Source of the DNA: Oceaniferula marina
GTDB taxonomy: Bacteria > Verrucomicrobiota > Verrucomicrobiia > Verrucomicrobiales > Akkermansiaceae
Direction of reading: 5' to 3'
Length of the DNA stretch: 64,000 bases
NCBI RefSeq assembly: GCF_013391475.1
Contig: NZ_JACBAZ010000003.1
Location: 1 to 64,000 of the forward strand
Numbering within the stretch: position 1 is the first letter of the stretch; every line of letters begins with the position of its first letter. The translations under genes and the position numbers were made by a program. Shown here piece after piece: positions 19,701 to 27,401 of this stretch. The notes beneath the pieces were generated by a model. The model did no database searches. It was not told where the DNA came from and worked only from the letters and a program-made list of their open reading frames with translations.

Positions 19701-19941
19701 AACTGCCAGCTCCCCATGCGGACAAATGGTTTCCATTGCCAGAAATATCTGCAGCCGCCGACTGAAATACCCCATTAGCGGTTGTATGTCCATAGCCTCC
19801 CCCTGATACAACACTAGCGTCGACCAAGTCTTGCTCAAAATTCCAGTGCGCAATTGTCTCAGCCTGAACTGATGAGACAAAGCCACACAGAATAAAACCC
19901 AATACGTATTTACAAAGCATACGAATAGAACTATCCCTCAA
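16717..19941 (-). CDS. LamG / Ca-repeat / GH43-like / LamG multidomain secreted enzyme
   Basis: 1074 residues. Order: signal peptide (1-27); LamG/concanavalin-like domain (about 28-280); thrombospondin type 3-like Asp-rich calcium repeats (281-408, e.g. DSDSDGINDFWE, DFDGDGVSDLTE, DSDGDGLEDGDE); a GH43-like propeller (about 413-690) with TRDPHI (Asp462) and ENVWAPEM; a second LamG (about 705-885); further Ca repeats; and a C-terminal Ig/FN3-like module. LamG modules probably bind carbohydrate while the propeller cleaves arabinosyl-type linkages. There is no PEP-CTERM tail. The operator lies only 29 bp from the ATG, the closest of all sites, suggesting a very short leader. First gene of the 19941-11135 unit. 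Confidence 0.8.
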   Translation of the reverse strand: MRDSSIRMLCKYVLGFILCGFVSSVQAETIAHWNFEQDLVDASVVSGGGYGHTTANGVFQSAAADISGNGNHLSAWGAGSYGVNHGDDVPAYNQVGSTRSVTNASASAAGLMTLGGLELSGEDVGALQDWTIEAAVKFSNGSMGRYVTILGMDGEYGYLAPVYFQKTNANKVRILITDAVGATEIISSQSVVVDTWYHVVAVNNASDDTMKLFLNGQLVGSATAKTIPAYTSGTSGSDAWAISVGRGLYKNLHADRLSGYIDDIRISNVALPESQFLQNFDSDSDGINDFWELGFAGISSLDDLNGGNAGSGPGSGTGDFDGDGVSDLTEFQLGSRPNDKDSDGDGLEDGDEVSGRLNPFLLGVLRQPFTPGSDAPGDATSPVSDDSDDDGCRDKAEIAYGTDPNSSTSTPPDLQDVLVFSFFRSNGQNGVYLAYSRDGLNWTELNDGNVVLVPDEGTLTRDPHITRGKDGKFHMVWTTNWSGTDMGYAFSDDLINWSEPQRLDVMGSVPNAENVWAPEMVYDESNDHYTIFWSSRVTGTFNGEGRQYQTTTKDFVTFTQAELFYEPGWDVIDASIIEVGDGTYGMFVKDERDPGKSLHYTTSINESGPYAIPASAPLFGGAAGGGWAEGPSAAKLGDTWFLYWDYYRLGYYGVATSSDLVNWTEKTNQLTMPSGVRHGTMFAMPASEFDAIFFPPIPVGEPAVMRHRYNFDGDVNDSIGAEDGTLVNITGGSSFSGGQLELGNDGSQTGANVDHVALPANLISNLGDDISIELWAGVTSDAAWQRFFDFGEGSDGSGSNGYYIFASPHTNTDILIAGYKQGTTNIEQRLGESAAITSSLTEPTHLVLTWDGENDAVILYVNGVEVDKDLSPHFDITDMADVTNYLGRSRWTSDSGFVGSFDELRLWKGVLTAEEVATHYTNGSNATPAPRDHDDDGLSDVDEYKIINFSPSDDIEGLDDVAGPDDSPSETDFDKDGQSDAEEIAIGTDPTDANSRFKIDSFQIDRENQDIVIRWKTAGFVPGTEFVVYRSNDMVNWVPISAPIPIQGSMTSFTDEDYSEQVQSVFYSVEAAAN

Positions 19942-19969
19942 TATTAAAATCCGTCCAGAGGGAGAGAAC

Positions 19970-19980
19970 TTTACAGTAAA
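19970..19980 (-). promoter_or_regulatory. Palindromic operator upstream of the LamG-GH43 gene
   Basis: Reads TTTACTGTAAAG in the sense direction, a perfect dyad, 29 bp upstream of the ATG and 31 bp past the stop of the preceding gene. The position 17 bp further (TGGACG) is a poor -10, so promoter geometry may differ here. Confidence 0.7.
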
Positions 19981-20010
19981 TTCTGAATCGAGAATTCGGA
20001 AGCCCTCGAC

Positions 20011-23000
20011 CTATCTCGTTATCAAGTCCTTTTCAGTGAGATTACCTTTCTGGAGTTTATAATCTTCTCTGGCCTTTTTAACCTCCTCAACAGAAAGGGG
20101 CGGCAGATCATTTGACCAAGATTGACGGACGTATGTAAGAACGTCAGCGATTTGCTGGTTCTTGATATCCACCAATGGGGGCATTACGCCGTTATAGGCC
20201 TTGCCGTTCACTTTAATCGGACCTTTCAAGCCATGAATAAGAATAGCTGCAGCATGCATCGGCTCCGCAATTAACCAATCCGACCCATCAAGTGGAGGAA
20301 AAACTCCTGCTACACCAGCACCTTCACTACCATGACAAGCTATACACATTTGGTTGTAAATAGCCACACCGCGAGCGTGGACAGCATCGTCAATTGTATA
20401 CTTTCGGACTTCAGCCTCGGTATTAGGCACTACTGAGCTAAGTTTCTTGGTGATACTCACGGCTAATGGAGAGTCTATAGCAGCAAATTTCTTTTGTAAT
20501 GCAGGCATGTCCTCGGGCTCTACAACACTAACAAAATAATCAATTAGAACAGAAGTAGTTGCATCATCGAAGCCATCGTGTTTTGAAGGTTTGGCCTGCA
20601 CATGAAGTATTGCCTCTGCCTGACCTCGCAGGGCCACGAGATAAGCATCGCTCAGTCCAACATCCGAACTGGGCACGTTCAATCTCATCAGAGCACTGGC
20701 TACGCTTTCAGATGGGGCAACTTTAGAGAATGCCAGTAACAATTGTTGTAAAGCTCTTGGCTCAACTTCGGTGATGAAGCCATCTCTAATAAACGTGCTC
20801 TCTAGTAGACCCTTATCGGGAGCATGCTTAATAGCCGCTCGTCGGACACCAGCATCAGGGGACGCCATCGCCCGCTTGAGCGTTTCCACATCCAAATGGT
20901 TAAGCTCCTGCAGGGTATAGAGGTGAACCAAAGTAAAGGGCGTTGCCTTTTTTAAGCTAACGACAAGCTTGAGCATCTCATCATCGGTAGTTTTATTGTT
21001 CGAGTTTACGCTATCAAGAATCTTCTGTTGTGCTTTGATTTGCCAAAATTGAGACGGAGGTTTTTCTTTTGTCAGAATTTCAACCGCCTGAGCTAAACTC
21101 ATTACTGAGTGAGCCTCCGCTTCCGAGCCTTTTGGAAAAACACGGTAAATCCGGCCATGCTGCTTGTCACGTAGAGGACACACATAGGCATTTCCTCTGC
21201 CTTTCTTTGCGTCATAGCCAGCGGAGTGTTTCGTAGGAACAGGGTTGTGTTGAACAATAATGTTATACCAGTCACAGATCCACAAAGCACCATCTGGTCC
21301 CACCTCGGCAGCCACCGGTGCCGACCACGCATCTGCCGAGTTATACATATTGTTGGGAAGCTGGGTAGCTTTGAACCCAGCCCCCCTAGGAGTGAACTGA
21401 AATTGGCCCACTAGCTTCCCTGTAGGAGCGCAGACAAAGGCAATTTTATTGGTATAGGTATCAGGAAATCTCCTCCCGGTATAAAAGGCATGTCCGGCAG
21501 CAGATGTATAGCCTCCGTGCACGTCCACCTGGCGGACATCGGTCGAGGAAGGAAAAAAGAGAGGGTTCGAATCCGCTCTGGGAGTGCGTGGCTGTTTGAG
21601 ATCAAACTGCTTATAAATACTTCGAGGGAAAGTCATGTACATCGAAGGGTTGGCATTAGCAGTAGAAGCAAAAATATCAAAGTCCTCGGTCATACCCAGA
21701 CCCCATGTGTTGTTCGTTGTATTCTGAAGAAACTCGAGCTCGCATAGATGTTGAAGAGTTCCATCCTTACCAAGTTCCTCTTTCGCTGGTTGTGGCTTAA
21801 GCCGGAAACGAAAAATCCCGGTGCGAAAGTCATGTTTTTTACCGCCAACGGTCCCCTTGAAACCAGAGTATCCGACCGTCGCATAAATCCACCCATCATA
21901 CCCCCAGCGCATATTTGATGGCCCTGCATGAGTATCGCTCATAGAAAACCCCTTAAAGAGAACTTTTCTTACATCGGCGACATCATCACCATTGGAATCC
22001 TGAAGAAAAAGCAGTTCCGTGCCATTGGTGCAAATCACCCCCCCATAGGCATGAAGCACGGAAGTGGCCAGAGAGAGCTTGTCTGCAAAAACCAAAAACT
22101 TCTCGGCGATACCATCCCCGTCTGAATCTTCACATATCTTGATACGATCGTTACCAATATTGCCAGAACGATGATTATTCGGGTAATCGATACTTTCCAC
22201 AACGTAGGCTCTTCCGCGGTCGTCCCAGTTGACCGCAATCGGATTAATAATATCCGGTTCGCTAGCAAAAAGAGATATCTCAAATGATGCAGGCACTTGT
22301 ACGTGCTTGATTGACTCCTGAGGTGATAACGGTTCCTGATAGGATTCAATCGTTTTCTGCTTCAAATAGCCAGGTAACCTTGCCTGGGCAAATTTCAGCG
22401 GCTGAATATCAAGATTATTCAGACTAGCTCGGTTAGCATCCCCCACACACCAGAGAATAGCGCGCCGAATAATTTCATGAAAATCTGGATGATCCCACAC
22501 CCGATGATCATGACCAGAGGCAGTATAAAACACCCGCCCCTTTCCTTGATTACGGATCCAGCTCCACGGTTCATCATCACGCTTTTGAAGGATGATACGA
22601 TCCTCAGCATGACGATCGTGTGCATACGTCTCATCCCATGCATGCACACACTTACAGCCACGAGTGATCGGATGGCTCGTCTCTGTATTCTTGGGGCTAA
22701 ATACGCCGGTCCCATGAGACATAAAACGGGCTCCCACAAGATTTACGAATGTATCAGACTTACCATAACAAGCGGACGCGCAATGAATCGGCAAAAAACC
22801 ACCTCCCTCATTGACGTAGTCCAACAAAACCTTTTCCTGATCAGGTGGCATTGTTCCATTTTGCTCCCAGTTGCCATACATCAAGAGAGCATCATACTGT
22901 TTAAGCTTCTCAGCATCAAATGCCTCTTTAGGATTTTCGGTGTAACTAAAGTTAACGCCATGGGCACCTAGATGCTTCTTAATAACTCGATAGCGGGTTA

Positions 23001-23166
23001 TCGGATCATGGGCTGCAGAATGAGATTTTGGGGCTCCCAAAAAAAGCACCGAAATACGTTTCTCTCCCTCGACAGGAGCTCTGGAAGTTTTTGCTCCAAC
23101 ATCTCCAACCCATAAACTGAGAACAATGAACGGCAAGGTTCGAATCATTTTGTTGATCATCCCCAT
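20011..23166 (-). CDS. ThuA / membrane-bound dehydrogenase propeller / HEAT / cytochrome c fusion (second copy)
   Basis: 1051 residues, paralogous in architecture to the 5021-8905 protein but without the NPCBM module. Signal peptide (about 1-25), ThuA domain (about 32-240, with GHDHRVWDHPDFHE), PVC dehydrogenase-type propeller (about 270-680, with EDSDGDGIAEKF and ICDWYNII), HEAT-like repeats (about 700-900), then a cytochrome c domain with CIACH at 941-945 and an axial Met candidate in VMPPL near 995. Likely a periplasmic electron-transfer sugar oxidoreductase of unknown substrate. It follows the SSS symporter gene by 82 bp and appears to be the last gene of the arabinose operon, tying periplasmic oxidation to sugar uptake. 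Confidence 0.82.
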   Translation of the reverse strand: MGMINKMIRTLPFIVLSLWVGDVGAKTSRAPVEGEKRISVLFLGAPKSHSAAHDPITRYRVIKKHLGAHGVNFSYTENPKEAFDAEKLKQYDALLMYGNWEQNGTMPPDQEKVLLDYVNEGGGFLPIHCASACYGKSDTFVNLVGARFMSHGTGVFSPKNTETSHPITRGCKCVHAWDETYAHDRHAEDRIILQKRDDEPWSWIRNQGKGRVFYTASGHDHRVWDHPDFHEIIRRAILWCVGDANRASLNNLDIQPLKFAQARLPGYLKQKTIESYQEPLSPQESIKHVQVPASFEISLFASEPDIINPIAVNWDDRGRAYVVESIDYPNNHRSGNIGNDRIKICEDSDGDGIAEKFLVFADKLSLATSVLHAYGGVICTNGTELLFLQDSNGDDVADVRKVLFKGFSMSDTHAGPSNMRWGYDGWIYATVGYSGFKGTVGGKKHDFRTGIFRFRLKPQPAKEELGKDGTLQHLCELEFLQNTTNNTWGLGMTEDFDIFASTANANPSMYMTFPRSIYKQFDLKQPRTPRADSNPLFFPSSTDVRQVDVHGGYTSAAGHAFYTGRRFPDTYTNKIAFVCAPTGKLVGQFQFTPRGAGFKATQLPNNMYNSADAWSAPVAAEVGPDGALWICDWYNIIVQHNPVPTKHSAGYDAKKGRGNAYVCPLRDKQHGRIYRVFPKGSEAEAHSVMSLAQAVEILTKEKPPSQFWQIKAQQKILDSVNSNNKTTDDEMLKLVVSLKKATPFTLVHLYTLQELNHLDVETLKRAMASPDAGVRRAAIKHAPDKGLLESTFIRDGFITEVEPRALQQLLLAFSKVAPSESVASALMRLNVPSSDVGLSDAYLVALRGQAEAILHVQAKPSKHDGFDDATTSVLIDYFVSVVEPEDMPALQKKFAAIDSPLAVSITKKLSSVVPNTEAEVRKYTIDDAVHARGVAIYNQMCIACHGSEGAGVAGVFPPLDGSDWLIAEPMHAAAILIHGLKGPIKVNGKAYNGVMPPLVDIKNQQIADVLTYVRQSWSNDLPPLSVEEVKKAREDYKLQKGNLTEKDLITR

Positions 23167-23248
23167 AGAGTTGTAGAGGCATAAACGTTCAAAGTCCGGC
23201 GTGCGAGCTCTCGAAGGCAGTTCGGCTCAGCCGAGAATCCAGCCCCCA

Positions 23249-25129
23249 TCACCCTAACCAGAAGCTAAAGTAAAGGTACATTCCTAGCACAATCGCAAGA
23301 ACCAGTGCGGCAAGTAATTTATTGCCCAGATCCCAACTCGTATTCCATTCGTCGTCTTCATTTTTAATGGAATGATAAGTAATGCCTTTAATTTGTTCTT
23401 CACTAGGAGGCTCTGTTAACAAGGATGCCACCACAACCATAATCGCACTGAGGGCAAACAAAACACCTGTGGCGTAAAGAAAGCTAAAATCACCTATTTG
23501 GGACAACACAGGGATATCCATCTTGCCTGCGTCTGTGGCACTGAAAAAAGTCTGAGAAGTCAATTTTATCATCCCGAGAATAAAGCCGCCACCAAGCCCC
23601 CACACAGCACCCGCAGCATTGATTCGCGTCCAAAATAAGCCCAGCAAAAATACAGCCGTGATCGGTGGAGCTAGGTAGCCCTGCACACTCTGAAGATACT
23701 GGTATAAACCTCCTCCTGAAACCATTTTCATCACAGGAATCCATAATAAGCCAAGAATAACCACCGCGGCAGTAGCCATTCGCCCTACCGATACATAGTG
23801 CCCCTGACTCTTGCCTGGTCGCAGTTTTTCATAAATGTCCACAGTAAACAATGAAGCACTAGAATTGAACAGAGAAGCCAAAGAGCTCATCAACGCAGCG
23901 AGAAGGGTGGCGACAATTAAACCTCGTAGACCCGCAGGTAATAAAGTCTTAACCAAGGAAGGGAAAACCTGATCTCCATTCACTTGAAGTTGATAAACTT
24001 GACTAACTTGTCCATCCTCGCCCGTCACTTCTATTTTTTTCAGATTCCGTGGGATGAAAAATCCTCCCTGTGCGCCTTCAGAGGTAGGGGCATTGTGAGC
24101 CTTCAATCTAGCATTCGCATCGGTAATAATCTGCCGTTGTTCAGAAGATCCAATTTCTGTTGTGTAGGTTTTACTCGATAACTCTTCGGCAAGTCCTTTA
24201 TTATACTGTTTATCCAAAACCGAACCAATCATGCCGGGGATAAGGAAAATAAGGACGGGTGTTGTTTTAAGAAGGCCTCCAAACAGAGCGCCTCGTCGAG
24301 CCGTCTTCAAATCCTTTGCAGCTAAAGTTCGCTGCACAATATACTGATCTGTGCACCAATACCAGATACCGATGATGGGAGAAGCAATCAAGACACCAAG
24401 CCATGGAAAGTCAGGATCGTCTAAGGGGCGCCACAGGGCGTATTGATCTGAGTTTGTTTGCAAGGTGGTCACCATTCCAGACCAGCCTCCGTCAATACGG
24501 CTAAGACCGTAGACCGTGATTAAGAAGGAACCGATCACCAACAGGATTGCTTGTGGTGCAGAGGTAAAGATGACTGCACGCATCCCACCAAACACAGTAT
24601 AGAGACCTGTAAGGATTACCGTCAAAATAGCACCTACCCAGAAGGCATTGTCTCCCCATTGTTCGGGAGGCCCCCATTGAAAAGAGTCGGGTAACAATGT
24701 TTGAAATACTAACGCCCCGGCATACACAGTCACACTCACCTTGGTAAACACATAGGCGACCAATGAAACCATGGACAAGATCCAGCGGGCCTTTGAGTTA
24801 AAGCGCTTCTCAATAAACTCAGGAATCGTGTATACCCCAGACTTATAATAAAAGGGGACAAAGAAGTAGGCTAGTAATATCATACACCAGGCATGCAACT
24901 CCCAATGTGCCATCGCCATCCCTGTAGAAGCCCCCTGCCCTGCGAGGCCCACAATATGTTCAGAGCCTATGTTTGATGTAAAAATCGATGCCCCAATGGC
25001 AAAAAAACCAACATTCCTACCTGCTAGAAAATAATCTTTCGTTGTATCCTGACCTTGACCCGATCTCCATGCGATATATCCAATGATGCAGAAGTATACG
25101 AGAATTACTAACCAATCTGTCGTTTCCAT
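23249..25129 (-). CDS. Sodium/solute (SSS family) sugar symporter
   Basis: 626 residues with about 14-15 membrane-spanning segments and the SGLT-like signature regions: N-terminal DYFLAGRNVGFFAIGASIFTSN preceding GSEHIVGLAG, a WRPLDDPDFPWLG extramembrane loop, and GLRGLIVATLLAALMSSLASLFNSSASLFTVDIYEKLRPGKS. SSS proteins couple sugar uptake to Na+. Between araD (49 bp upstream) and the ThuA/cytochrome gene, it is most likely the L-arabinose importer, though galactose is possible. It is the only inner-membrane sugar transporter in the window. Na+ coupling would fit a marine host. Confidence 0.93.
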   Translation of the reverse strand: METTDWLVILVYFCIIGYIAWRSGQGQDTTKDYFLAGRNVGFFAIGASIFTSNIGSEHIVGLAGQGASTGMAMAHWELHAWCMILLAYFFVPFYYKSGVYTIPEFIEKRFNSKARWILSMVSLVAYVFTKVSVTVYAGALVFQTLLPDSFQWGPPEQWGDNAFWVGAILTVILTGLYTVFGGMRAVIFTSAPQAILLVIGSFLITVYGLSRIDGGWSGMVTTLQTNSDQYALWRPLDDPDFPWLGVLIASPIIGIWYWCTDQYIVQRTLAAKDLKTARRGALFGGLLKTTPVLIFLIPGMIGSVLDKQYNKGLAEELSSKTYTTEIGSSEQRQIITDANARLKAHNAPTSEGAQGGFFIPRNLKKIEVTGEDGQVSQVYQLQVNGDQVFPSLVKTLLPAGLRGLIVATLLAALMSSLASLFNSSASLFTVDIYEKLRPGKSQGHYVSVGRMATAAVVILGLLWIPVMKMVSGGGLYQYLQSVQGYLAPPITAVFLLGLFWTRINAAGAVWGLGGGFILGMIKLTSQTFFSATDAGKMDIPVLSQIGDFSFLYATGVLFALSAIMVVVASLLTEPPSEEQIKGITYHSIKNEDDEWNTSWDLGNKLLAALVLAIVLGMYLYFSFWLG

Positions 25130-25178
25130 GATATGTTATTGTCTGTTGTTGATTTATTAATTGTTGAGAAATAATGAA

Positions 25179-25877
25179 CTATTTTTGCCCATAGTAAGCA
25201 TGGCTCCCATGCTTTCTGAAAAAATGCTTATGCTGAAGGTGCTCTGGGACTGGGGCCACGATGCTGTTTAGAGCCAGAGTTTGAGCGGCCATGTCAGCAA
25301 CCACCTCGAGAGCCAAGGCGGTCTCGAGAGCTTTCTCTGGCGTCGCCCCCCAGGCAAAGGGGCCATGATTTCTTACCAACACGGCGGGAACTTCGAGGGG
25401 ATCCATCTCCAAAAAGCTCTCGGCAATCACTTTCCCTGTCTCCCACTCATACTGTCCTATAACTTCCTCAGGTGTCATCGAACGGGTCACTGGCACAGAA
25501 CCGTTGAAATAATCGCTGTGCGTCGTCCCTAAACAAGGAACGCCCATGCCAGCTTGGGCAAAGCTCACCGCCTTTCTTGAATGAGTATGAACCACAGAGT
25601 GAACACCCTGCGCGCCCCATTGATTATATAAATAACAATGCGTAGGAGTGTCAGAAGAAGGTCGATGATCTCCATCCACCAACTCACCTGCCAAATTCAT
25701 GACCACCATCGATTCGGGCGTCAGCTGATCATAATCAACGCCACTCGGCTTGATTGCGAAAACTTTTACATCTGGGCTGTAAATACTCACGTTTCCGAAA
25801 GTAATATCAACTAAGCCCATTTTCGACAAGCGCCGGTTAGCGTCGCAGCATGCGGTTCGTATTTCTTCAAAATTCAT
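25179..25877 (-). CDS. araD: L-ribulose-5-phosphate 4-epimerase
   Basis: 232 residues, a full-length class II aldolase-fold AraD. Zn-site residues are in place: His97 and His99 (VVHTHS) and His171 (RNHGPFAWG), plus Asp76 in SSDTPTH, numbering close to E. coli AraD. It converts L-ribulose 5-phosphate to D-xylulose 5-phosphate, the last step of L-arabinose catabolism before the pentose phosphate pathway. It starts 25 bp after araA. Cytoplasmic. Confidence 0.96.
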   Translation of the reverse strand: MNFEEIRTACCDANRRLSKMGLVDITFGNVSIYSPDVKVFAIKPSGVDYDQLTPESMVVMNLAGELVDGDHRPSSDTPTHCYLYNQWGAQGVHSVVHTHSRKAVSFAQAGMGVPCLGTTHSDYFNGSVPVTRSMTPEEVIGQYEWETGKVIAESFLEMDPLEVPAVLVRNHGPFAWGATPEKALETALALEVVADMAAQTLALNSIVAPVPEHLQHKHFFRKHGSHAYYGQK

Positions 25878-25902
25878 AACTCAGGAGGTCAACAGTGGTC
25901 TT

Positions 25903-27390
25903 CTACCAGTTTTGATTCCACTTCAACTCTTTCTTAAACTGACGTAGATTGGTGCCTTCATCAATCACAAGGCACTCCACCCCAGCGATGTCAGCAAACA
26001 TCTCTACTTGCTCGATCGTCGTTGTATAACTAAATACCGTATGGTGTGCTCCTCCAGCAAGAAGCCAAGCTGTTGTCGCCGTTGGTAAATCAGGCATCGG
26101 CTCCCATAAGACACGAGCGACTGGCAAATGGGGCATATCATCATCTACCGTCTTCGCATGCACTTTGTTGACAATGATTCTAAACCGTGGCCCCATATCC
26201 ACGAGGGACACGTTGACGGCTTCACCAGACTTACCATCAAAGACCAAACGCACAGGATCCTCTTTCCCGCCAATACCCAATGGATGAATTTCGCAAGATG
26301 GGCGAGCCTGAGCAAGTCCAGGACAAATTTCCAACATGTGGGATCCGAGACACCGCATTCCGGCAGGGTCAAGGTGATAGGTGTAATCCTCCATAAATGA
26401 GGTTCCACGATCCCCCTCTGCATTCATCACCTTCAAAATACGTAACAAAGCAGCATGCTTCCAATCACCTTCAGCTCCGAAGCCATAGCCATCGAGCATC
26501 ATTCTCTGCACCGGTAACCCAGGCAATTGCTTCAGACCATGTAAATCCTCAAACGTACTCGTAAACGCCTTGTATCCCCCGGCGTCCATAAATCGACGCA
26601 GCCCAAGCTCAATTTTGGCAGAATCCTGTAAACTCACATGCATGTCTCCAGCACGCTTTAGCTTTGGATCCATAAAATACATCTGATTATACTCATCACA
26701 TAGCTCCAATATATCGGCTGAATTCACTGATTTGATCGATTCAACCAAGTCTCCAATTCCATGTGTATTAACTGAAAAACCAAACACATTTTCCGCCTCT
26801 ACCTTATCCCCTTCTGTCACCGCAACTTGCCTCATATTGTCACCAAATCTTACCACCTTAAGTGACTGACTTTCGGCCCAAGCACACACAACACCACCCC
26901 ATGACGCCAGCTGTTTCACTACATTGGGGTCCTGCCAATGCCCGACAACAATCGCGCGCGCCTTCCCCAAACGAGCACAAATATGACCAAACTCGCGGTC
27001 ACCATGGGCCGACTGATTGAGGTTCATATACTCCATGTCAATACTCTTCCATGGGATATCCCTATTAAACTGAGTGTTCAGATGGCAAAACGGTTTGTTT
27101 AGTAAATTTAAACCACCAATCCACATTTTGGCAGGTGAGAATGTATGCATCCAACAAATCAAGCCAACACATGCCTCACTTTGATTGGCCTCCTGACATA
27201 GCCGCTTGATTTCATCTGCGCTCTTCAAACAATTTTTAAAGACAACCTTCAGCGGAATACCAGGGTTATCGTTAAACGAATTAGCGATCTCTAAACTATT
27301 TGCATCAACCTGCTTTAAAACGTCATCTCCATACAGAGTCTGACTTCCTGTGATAAACCAAACTTCCTTTTGATTATTATATATTGTCAT
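25903..27390 (-). CDS. araA: L-arabinose isomerase
   Basis: 495 residues, the usual family length. Active-site and metal residues are visible: Glu307 (FGAEGDWKHAAL), Glu334 (TSFMEDYTYH), His351 (GSHMLEICP) and a His in AGGAHHTVFSY near 450, one residue offset from the E. coli enzyme. It isomerises L-arabinose to L-ribulose with Mn2+. It starts 11 bp after araB. The leader before the ATG (GATAAAATA) has no Shine-Dalgarno, so coupling to araB translation is possible. Confidence 0.97.
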   Translation of the reverse strand: MTIYNNQKEVWFITGSQTLYGDDVLKQVDANSLEIANSFNDNPGIPLKVVFKNCLKSADEIKRLCQEANQSEACVGLICWMHTFSPAKMWIGGLNLLNKPFCHLNTQFNRDIPWKSIDMEYMNLNQSAHGDREFGHICARLGKARAIVVGHWQDPNVVKQLASWGGVVCAWAESQSLKVVRFGDNMRQVAVTEGDKVEAENVFGFSVNTHGIGDLVESIKSVNSADILELCDEYNQMYFMDPKLKRAGDMHVSLQDSAKIELGLRRFMDAGGYKAFTSTFEDLHGLKQLPGLPVQRMMLDGYGFGAEGDWKHAALLRILKVMNAEGDRGTSFMEDYTYHLDPAGMRCLGSHMLEICPGLAQARPSCEIHPLGIGGKEDPVRLVFDGKSGEAVNVSLVDMGPRFRIIVNKVHAKTVDDDMPHLPVARVLWEPMPDLPTATTAWLLAGGAHHTVFSYTTTIEQVEMFADIAGVECLVIDEGTNLRQFKKELKWNQNW

Positions 27391-27401
27391 TATTTTATCG
27401 A

